Under the pieces are notes generated by a model that was not told the DNA's origin, ran no database searches, and saw only the letters and a program-made list of their open reading frames with translations. From positions 6,041,001 to 6,105,000 of the forward strand of contig JBBDHG010000009.1 in NCBI GenBank assembly GCA_037951165.1: 64,000 bases of DNA, in the 5' to 3' direction. Shown one piece after another: positions 55,885-64,000 of this stretch (the stretch's first letter is position 1; each line of letters starts with the position of its first letter). A program made the position numbers and the translations under genes. The DNA is from Lophius americanus (Eukaryota; Chordata; Actinopteri; Lophiiformes; Lophiidae).

Positions 55885-57760
55885 TCCAGAAAACTTTTTA
55901 TTTCTGCTCTTCCCTTTAGGGGTCGTCACAGCAGATAATTTGTTTTCATCTTGCCCTGTCCTCTGCATCTCCCTCTGTTACACCAAAAGACTGCATTTCC
56001 TTTCTGACCACATCCAGAAATTGTCTCTCTGGTCTTCCCCTTTTTCTCCTTCCTGGCAGCTCCATCTCCAGTGTCTTTCTACCAATATAACCACTTGCTT
56101 GTCACCTGTCCAAACAATCTCAATCTCAATCAAGCCTTTCTTACTTTGTCTCAAAGATGTAATACCTGGGTTGTCCCTTTGATGTGCTCATTTCTAATCC
56201 TGTCCATCCTGATCACTCCCAAAGAAAATCTTACCATTTTTAACTCTGCCACCTCTAGTTCTGCCTCCTGTCTTTTTGTCAGAGCTGCTGTCTCCAAGCC
56301 ATACAGAAGGTCTGGTCTCAATACCGTCTTACAAACCTTTCCCTTCACTCTTGCTGCTACGCTTCTGTCACGGATAACTCACCAATATCTTGCTGCGACT
56401 ATCTTTCATTCCTCTTGTTTCCATTGCATAATTCCAGCTCTCCAGATTTTCTTCCACCGCTACCTGCTTTCACTATAGAACACAATGTCTTCCGCAAACA
56501 TCATAGTCCTTGGAGACTTTTGTATGACCTCATGTTTCCGCGTGTCCGTCACCATAGCAAACAAAAAGGGACCCAGGGCGCATCCTTGATGCAGTCCCAC
56601 ATCCGCTTTAAACCCACCCGTGACTCCCACAGCACACCACACCTCTGTCATGCTGATCTCATACATATTCTGCACAACTCTAACATATTTTTCTGTCACT
56701 CCACACTTCCTCCTGCAATACCACAATTCCTACCTCTTCACTCTGTCGTACGCTTTCTGTAAATGCACAAAGATACAATGCATCTTCTTCTGGCCTTGTC
56801 TGTACTTCTCCATCAGCACTCTCAAAGCAAACATTTGTCTGTAGTGCTTTTTCTTGGCATGAAACCATACTGCTGCTCACAGATTGTCACCACTTTTCTT
56901 AACCTAGCTTCCACTACTTTTTCCAAGCTCTTCATTGTGTCTCATCAGCTTTATACCCCTGTACTTGCTACAGCTCTGAACATCAACTTTGTTCTTGAAA
57001 ATTGGCACTAGTACACTTTTCCTCCATTCCTCAGGCATCCTCTCATTCGCCAAGGTAGTATTGAACAATGTAATTAGATACTCCACCCCCTTCTCTCCTA
57101 GATAATTCCATACTTCCACCGGTATTTCATCAGGACCAACCACCTTTCCATTCTCAATTATCTTCGAAGCTGCTCTCTCTTAAACATTTCTGATCCTTGG
57201 AACTTCTTGATGGAACTTCTTGATTTACAGGTCTCGCAACTTCCAACTTCCAACGACTCTCATTTTTCTTCATTCATCAGTTCTCCATAGTATTCTTGTA
57301 ATCTTGTCCTCACACTCTCCTCACTTGTAAGCACATTTCCATCTATATCCTTAATCACCCTAACCTGCTGCACATCCATCCAATCTCAATCTCTCGGCCT
57401 CTCAAATTGATACAAGTGCTTTTCTCCTTCCTGAATGTCCAATTTCTCATACAACTCATCATTGGCGTCTTGTTGAGCCTTTGCCGCCTTACGTTGCGTC
57501 TCTTTGTACTCCTATCTTCTTTCTTCGTCTCTTGTTTTCCCACTTCTTCTTTGCTAATCTTTTCCTGTTTATACTCTCTTGAACCTACTCATTCCACCAT
57601 CAAATCACCTTATTTCCTGTCCCCTTTCTCAACCCCTCCCTGAAGTTCCCAAAACGGATTCCCTTGCTTTGGGAACTGACAACTTCCACCATTTGAACTT
57701 CTGCTTTACTTTTGCTCTTTTCAGGTCTTTGTGAAAAATGTAAAGTTCCTACTCTCACCC
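55885..57760 (-). mobile_element. RTE-type LINE, longest copy in the window
   Basis: On the minus strand this runs from the linker before the RT through the whole RT and thumb to the 3' end, GACGACCCCTAAAGGGAAGA and GCAGAAA (about 55930-55900), which is the usual closing word of this LINE family. It is the same family as the fragments at 7.8, 19.8 and 34.0 kb. The endonuclease and 5' region are missing beyond about 57760, a typical 5' truncation. The plus strand is C/T-rich as a result, producing 135- and 115-codon shadow frames. Confidence 0.88.
55935..57740 (-). pseudogene. RTE-type LINE reverse transcriptase pseudogene
   Basis: In N- to C-terminal order: KEDRSTKRRNVRRQRLNKTP and LYEKLD-like linker words (57510-57400), VQQVRVIKD and LTSEESVRTRL (57370-57300), VGPDEIPVEVWNYLGEKGVE (57140-57080), LANERMPEEWRKSVLVPIFK and NKVDVQSCSKYRGIKLM (57050-56950), CVFVDLQKAYDR-like, LWYCRRKCGVTEKYVRVVQN (56730-56670), VGLHQGCALGPFLFAM (56600-56555), TMMFAEDIVFYSES (56510-56460), KVCKTVLRPDLLYGLETAAL and TKRQEAELEV (56340-56260), and RFSLGVIRMDRIRNEHIKGT (56225-56165). 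The catalytic FADD box reads FAED, a changed acid. Several frameshifts. It would copy RNA at a nicked target if intact; it is not. Confidence 0.88.
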
Positions 57761-58760
57761 CTATACTGCTGCCTTTCCTAATATTTTGTGTACCTTGTGT
57801 TAAATCAGCAGCACTGACAGATGCTGAACAGCTGGGGGACTTGAACGCACCTCGCCAATTAATGAAGACGTGCGTTCTATCTACTGATATATTTATTATT
57901 TATTGTTTTTTTTAAATATTTCCATCCATATCTCTTCCCGTTCTCCGTAGCATCTGCTCAGAGGATCAGCCCAATGTTTATCAGAGTGACTGGATGAACG
58001 CTGATAACAGAGGAGCAAGGAGAAGTTCTGGCGCTATTGATTGACTATAATAGTGCATTCTGGGATTTTTTGTATTTTTTTGGTGCTTGTGCTGTATACC
58101 AGCAGTCCAGTTATCATAAAAAATTATCACGCGGACCAGATATAAGCAATGGAAGAGTAATTCTTCTTCAGTGACGAGGTAGTTTATATTTATGCTATTA
58201 AAAATGTGTGGTAGTTTGGATAAGCAATGAAATGCTCATCACATTCAGGCTAATAGTAAACAAGCTACAAAATGTCGGCTTCCCAACAAAATGGATGATG
58301 GAAAACATTAATGAAACATCATAACGCGGCCAAACACCACTGTGTCACAAAGCTGGTGAATGGACTGATACAGATGTGTGATAAACATTACAGGGCATGT
58401 GCAAACAAACAAACATTTCCTCCTTATCTTGTAATTACGAGATATTCTCACGTAATTAAGAGATAAAGTGTCTGTATTCTTTTTATAACATAATGCACTT
58501 CCATAAAAAAATATACTGGTGATTATTGTTAGTGAAAATGAGAGGTTACAGAGCTACTGCAAGTGAACTCATTCTGTTTGTTTACCTGCAGGATAAAAAT
58601 GTGCTGGAAATGTAACTGCAACAATTATGCAGCTTAAACGCTTAAAGTAATGGCTATAATATGTAAGATAAATGCATTAAACACATCTCAGGTACCTCTG
58701 GCGGTCCTTCAAACAACTTTATCATGAGAAAATAGTGTTGGATTATGGTTTAAAATGCGT
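57761..58760. other. Unclassified DNA, no gene seen
   Basis: No motif in the short frames. Near 58428-58465, CTTGTAATTACGAGAT and CGTAATTAAGAGATAA give two overlapping near-palindromes like those at the ends of some DNA transposons, but I cannot define an element. Confidence 0.45.
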
Positions 58761-58790
58761 CACTTAACAAAACAAGGGTTTTGTTAAGTG
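58761..58790. repeat. Perfect 13-bp-stem hairpin
   Basis: CACTTAACAAAAC (58761-58773), a 4-base loop AAGG, and the exact reverse complement (58778-58790). Confidence 0.94.
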
Positions 58791-61518
58791 GTTGGTGATG
58801 TTGATTGATTAAGAGATCTCACCTCATTAATATTCACAAAAAAGTGTGAAATCCATAACACTTGCTGCAAAATAAATCCAAACTGTCACTCAGAGATCCT
58901 ATGAGCTGTATAACTGAAAAATCCTTCAGACTCAGTGCCTCCATGACTCTAAGCACTCTCTGAACGTGGAGGTAAACGCTGTTTCTATACACAGAAAGCA
59001 CAATCTTTCTGTTACAGTGTTTGAAGGGAAGTAAAGTGTCTGATATTAAAAGCCTATAAAACATAATACTAATCTCTCTGATCTTCAGTATTGTATTTCG
59101 GATCTCATTAAGGTGCCATTGCTTTTGGCTATTACATATTATTCTGGATGTTATTCACATTACAGAACAAGCCATACAAATTTCGATATAGCGTAAACTG
59201 TGTTATGCAAACCATTAAATGCAAACCAAAATTTTTTTATCAATTTGTGTACTGCAACAAATGCATGCACTTCTATATAACATGGGTGAAATGTTTGAGT
59301 TTTTTTTTATTTTCAGAATTAAATTTGGAACTGAGGACTGAAGAAATTTGCAGATTTAAAGAAGAGTAAATATTTCCATTGACCAACAAATACTAATACT
59401 GACTACCAAACATAGGAGAAGATTTTATTAAGACAACAACAACAAAACCACAGTTTAAAATCAAAAACAAATGAAGGAAAATCAATATATTTCAAAAGAA
59501 ACACAAGCGTTGGCTTGTCTCACAATTCCCGATATGAAATGAGAACACCCTTGATTTCACATAATAATTGATGTAATGTTGGAAGTATTTGTCCATATTG
59601 TTACAGAGAAGATATCAACCCCAATTTTAGGTTAAAAAACATTTTGGGTACCAATTTACAATAAGACTACCATCATAAAGGGTTTTTGAATGATTTGTAA
59701 CTACTTCATTATTTAAGTTGTGAAAACTTAGAAATGATTGATGCTCCTATAAACATATCAGACTTAAAAAATCTGTTTGCTAAATAGTGAGGCCATATCG
59801 ATTTTATTGTATTATAAATCACTTATAACACATTATTAAAGATTTATAAGGTGCTAACAACCTAATGAACAATCTAATTAGAAACAAATCATTAATTCTC
59901 TATAAAGGCATTGTTATTAGAAAATGGTACCACATTTGTTTAACTTTGAGTTTATGACCATAATGTCAAAATGAATGTGCTTCAGAATACAGCGTGGTCT
60001 TATTTGAAAGTTTGTTGGAGAATGTTTAGCCCTAGTAATTAATCAAAACTCCCATTAGTAGACAAATCCATTCTAATTTTATAAAAGTTAAAGTTTAACA
60101 TTAATGTTTTCTTTTTAAAAGATCTTCCCCGTAATGCTTGACTCGCTGTGCTTTGTTGGAGCAGCTGTTTTTTTAAATGCACTAATTTTTTAGACAAAGG
60201 CTGATACACCAGACTATTTATATGCAGTATTTCATGGTTATGATAATTATGTATTTATAGTCAGTTTTATAGCAAAATTGTGAAAAAGAAGATATATTAT
60301 TGCACTGTTGGAGTCCATCTGTTGTAGAGCTAAATAATAATTTGAACATTTTACTAGTTCAAATTGATTTGACACTTTTAAAATAGTTCAAACAGTTATT
60401 CATTCTGGATGCAAGATTTGACATAAAGCCTGTAGAATGTTGGATGAAAGTTAAACCAATGGAAATCTGAAAGTCCTCTGGAGCATCTCAGTCTTTTACC
60501 TGCACTTCTGACCTTGCGTGGTGTGTCCAGGCTTCCGATTTGAAATGTTTTTTTGGCACAATATACACAGTTTGCCAGCCACTGCATTCCTCTTTCAAAC
60601 ATAAAAACAGTATTTTCACCCTGTATTTTATTTGCACTGCCAGTGGTAGAGATCAAGTGTTTCCTTTTTTTTTCAACAGCTTTTTCTGATAAAGTCGAAC
60701 AGCTTGTAAGCTGAGGCTATCTGAAACGAAATGCCTGAGGGCAATTTGTTATTTTGGAAAGGGAACATTACAGAACTCCACTGCATTTGTGGTCACAGCC
60801 ATTAATTATTGACCCCAGCCAATCATCAAATTGATTGTCCATTTGCAGAAATATATACTGAGATTGGAGGGCACATCTGACATACTGGATTGCAAGTGTG
60901 TTTGGAGGAAGTGTGGACATGCACTGGAATCTTTGAATATAATAAACCATTGTAAGGAAATAGTTTATGTATATTTTTCTAAACCCTAAGGTGAAATATT
61001 GTTTTGGTGACGGACCGATAACGGATCAGTACAAGTTTAATTGATAGTTATTGTAATGTGTAGAGAAGATTGTAAACAGGTGTTTTGTGTGAGTGTGTCC
61101 GTGTGTGTGTCTGAATGGTGCAGCAACCACTGCATAAAGTGAAAACATCAATGGCAAAAAAAAAAAAAGCCCTTTTCCTTTAATTGGGTTTGAAGTGCTG
61201 CTGTATTACATAGAACCTGGAAATGAATGGAGCTGCACAAGGACACTCAATTTTACACAAAGGTTTATTTAGTGAAAACCAAATTATCAAATTAAACGTA
61301 TCATTGACAATTGCGACCTGAAGCCTCCTGATACAGGGCGGTTAGAATTTCAACCCAGGCGAAGAAAGAAACATTTTTTTTATCATTTATTTGGCTTTTG
61401 TGAATGGCTGGTAACTAAAGAGGAGGGTTATGTAGCTGGTCTGGCTATTTCATGAATGTCTTGCCATTATAGATTTGGTGATTGGAGCTAGAGACTGCTG
61501 AGGGAGTTCTGAACAATG
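58791..61518. other. Unclassified AT-rich DNA, no gene seen
   Basis: The longest frame is 86 codons (minus, 60396-60656) without motifs. No transposon signals. This is among the longer stretches without any element that I recognise and may be unique sequence. Confidence 0.5.
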
Positions 61519-61551
61519 AAAGAAAGAGAGTGAGATAGAGAGAGAGAGAGA
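61519..61551. repeat. (GA)n simple repeat
   Basis: Interrupted GA dinucleotide tract, ending in a clean AGAGAGAGAGAG run. Confidence 0.92.
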
Positions 61552-61745
61552 CGGGAAGGCAAACAGAGATTTTAAAGAAAGAAACTTGAGAAATCCTTAT
61601 AAACAGCTGAGCTAGCTACTACTAAGAAAGCAGTATAATCAGATGATGAGTGGAGGATCAGCAGGGGTTTACCAGGTGTGATATGAGCCAGGAGTCAGGT
61701 GCGCGGGGCCAAAGCTCCCAAACATCTACATGCAAACAAACAAAC

Positions 61746-61782
61746 CCACACACACACACTCACTCACACGCCGACACACAGA
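61746..61782. repeat. Short (CA)n-rich repeat
   Basis: CA dinucleotides with CT and CG interruptions. Confidence 0.85.
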
Positions 61783-64000
61783 TGAGGATTAGCAGAGAGA
61801 CAAGGAAATGAGTCTGAGTATCCCGAGTCACTGTTTGGCCTTGACAACACCTATATTGAGAAAAGCTGACCCTTTCTTGACCTCACATATTTTAAGTAAA
61901 TACCGTCATCCGATTAACGCCTTGTTCTTAATGGGCCATGTGCATCAACTCAAAAAAAGACAGCACGGATGATATAACCACCATATCTTGAGTTACAATG
62001 TCCTGATTAACCAAAAACCCTCTGTTATACTAATTCCCAGACCGATACCAATATATAACTATTCCAGATTGAATGGACCTTAAAAAGGTTAAAAAAGTAT
62101 TATGAGGAGATCATTTAGCAAGTAGAACAAGAGCTGAGTTGGTGAATCACATTCCAATCATCCTCTGTGTGTAATGGTCATAGTATTTCATGCCGTGTCA
62201 CATCTGCCTCCATGTTCTATTTCTCATCCTACTAATCTCTTTAAAGATTGTTATCTTGCCCATAAGACATAACCACAAAGCTCTTATGAATACCATAATT
62301 TACCAGTCATTGATTCTTATTGTTCTTCATTAACCAGACTGTAAATTGACCTTATTACGAGAAAGACAATTGAGGTAATCAGGGGTGAACCTCATGATGA
62401 TTAATTATTTCCAACCTTTCAAGGTGATGATGCCATCCTTAGGACACTAAATTTCAGAACTTATCTGCTTCCTTCTCACAAACTGCAGGCATTATATTTT
62501 ATCAGCAAAGAAAATACTAATTCAGAATATGAAATGCACAACTCTTTCATGCTTCTCATTGATCATTTGGTCTTTTTTTCTGTTTCATGTTGTCAGCCAA
62601 TGGCATGCATGATGTGGATGAATGGCCTGCCCGATCTCCTGTGTGTCTGAACAGAAAGGTAACGTTTCTGAGGATTAGTGAGAGAGGGGATCAGCTGTCA
62701 CATCCAGATGCTTCAAATCTGCTGCCTGCCTCACGTATGAATAGGTACACTATTGTCTGGAGCGCGGCCTGCTTTGCATGAGCACAGACAAGCTGAAGGA
62801 GATAAAAAAAAGCTGAAAGTGAGTTTACAGCAAGTCTTAATCTGCTATGATACAGGATTACAAGGTTTATGCCATATTTAAAATGTTATCCTCCCATTGT
62901 ATGTCAAGACTTTTTCAGTGGAAAACTTAGCAAGCTTTAATGGTCGCGCATTAATAAACAAGTCAATCCTGAAGCCTTAGAATTAGCAAGATACTTATTA
63001 AGCTGTAAACTAAACATGACTAAATTGTATTCACAAACACTATTTCCCACATGCAGAGGACAGAACTAATCATGTTTGATATGAAACCTCTCACTTTATT
63101 GTTTAAAAAAACAACCTTTTTAGGGAGAATACAGTATTGAGGTTTCATTATCTTTTTTCAAACAATAATTTTCTCACTATGACAAAAGAGATGGATTCAT
63201 TGTAAATGTATTATGGTAAAGAAATTGAGCAACCCTAACCATAACTATAACTTTTAAATAATAAAAGCACTATGAATGTTTAGTGAGCGCCATGAATTCC
63301 AGTTCCTGAAATTTAAGTGTTGGGTTTATGTCTGTTCCCGGCATGATCATTTCTCAGGGGTTCAGAGCTTTAATTTTCAGTAAACGGCATGGGCAGATGT
63401 ATCTGTGCAATGTGCATTTCATAATAGTGAGAATGAAGAGCCTGGACACATTCACACCTTTCAAAGTCAGGTTATAGGCCGAGGGATTGAAGCATTTCTT
63501 TAGTGCGTGAGGCCTGATCACATCATCCACTAAAAAGAGTCCTACACTATCAAATTCTGTGGAATGGGCTTCTTGTGTTTTTTCGACATTTACTCATCCC
63601 ACAAAGAAAATATTAACCTGGCCATTGCTCCAATGTGTCAGAAAATGAGGACATTTTAGCAATGAATCTGCTTTTCATTTCTATTTTGATCAGTTCCATA
63701 GGCACTTCTCTCCGTGAACATCCATTTTACAAGACATTTTATCCTGCAGATCAGAAAAACAAAAAATAAACAAAGATAGGCAAACTGAGATATTAGACTT
63801 CCCAGAGCAACCAACCATCAGATTCACATTTTGGGTGGCCCCTAAATCATATTTAACCACATTTCATCATGCTCTGAAACACTATTATAATTTTTATGCT
63901 TATGGCTTCCCTATCCATCAAATTTTAGGCAGCCTATTTTAGCTGCATGCATCATCTGTTCATCAGAAAATTTTGATACTTTCTGTAAATGATGATGACC
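61783..64000. other. Unclassified DNA to the window end
   Basis: No gene-like frame apart from an unrecognised 64-codon frame at 62587-62781. Inside it a 62-base segment (62597-62658) is flanked by a pyrimidine tract plus CAG and by AAG followed by GTAACG, the pattern of an internal exon, but nothing else supports expression (see findings). The remainder is AT-rich with no repeat family recognised. Confidence 0.45.

Noticed and set aside
56071..56762. 135- and 115-codon plus-strand frames
   Set aside because: Antisense to the RTE-type LINE whose minus-strand RT motifs are clear.

Overview
The window looks like nuclear DNA of a teleost fish. It is AT-rich, has long CA/GT microsatellites, has no reading frame above 184 codons, and carries a typical teleost set of decayed transposable elements: Rex3-like and other RTE-type LINEs, a LINE with an R2/NeSL-like endonuclease end, Tc1/mariner elements, piggyBac, tRNA-headed SINEs and LTR-like sequences with a Ty3/gypsy look. 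I find no host protein-coding gene, rRNA or functional tRNA that I can support. The window is best read as intergenic or deep intronic DNA built up by successive insertions. Family names come from recognising protein and nucleotide motifs, not from a database search. Species cannot be told.

Layout. 1-5.8 kb: mostly unclassified, with a GT microsatellite and a GC-richer patch (3.6-4.4 kb). 5.8-7.3 kb: a nearly full-length dead Tc1 element followed directly by the 5' end of a second one. 7.8-8.4 kb: 3' piece of an RTE-type LINE. 8.5-9.1 kb: an unidentified repeat-like block. 9.1-13.2 kb: no coding signal. 13.2-15.0 kb: a direct-repeat pair bracketing an inverted copy of a composite repeat, then a cluster of strong hairpins. 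15.4-17.2 kb: an unclassified interspersed repeat and a TTAA-bounded MITE. 19.8-23.2 kb: LINE piece, LTR-like block, and a LINE 3' end with an ATCTT-type tail. 24.4-33.0 kb: copies of an internally repetitive composite repeat in both orientations, one LTR-like block, an inverted pair of SINE-type copies, and a LINE 3' end encoding an R2-like endonuclease. 33.8-35.6 kb: SINE, RTE-type LINE and a 92-bp tandem duplication. 37.6-38.3 kb: Tc1 fragment abutting an LTR-like block. 41.1-45.4 kb: repeat, 5' two-thirds of a Rex3-like LINE, another LINE RT. 46.1-48.6 kb: SINE, Tc1 remnant, 3' third of a Rex3-like LINE. 49.8-50.7 kb: piggyBac transposase remnant. 52.6-53.7 kb: R2/NeSL-like RT remnant. 55.9-57.8 kb: the longest RTE-type LINE copy. 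57.8-64 kb: mostly unclassified, with one hairpin and microsatellites.

Every coding region seen is broken by stops, frameshifts or loss of catalytic residues, so nothing here is predicted to move on its own. The parts most worth a second look are the composite repeat with internal subunits, the hairpin cluster at 14.74-14.95 kb, and the Tc1 plus Rex3 block bracketed by a 16-bp direct repeat.
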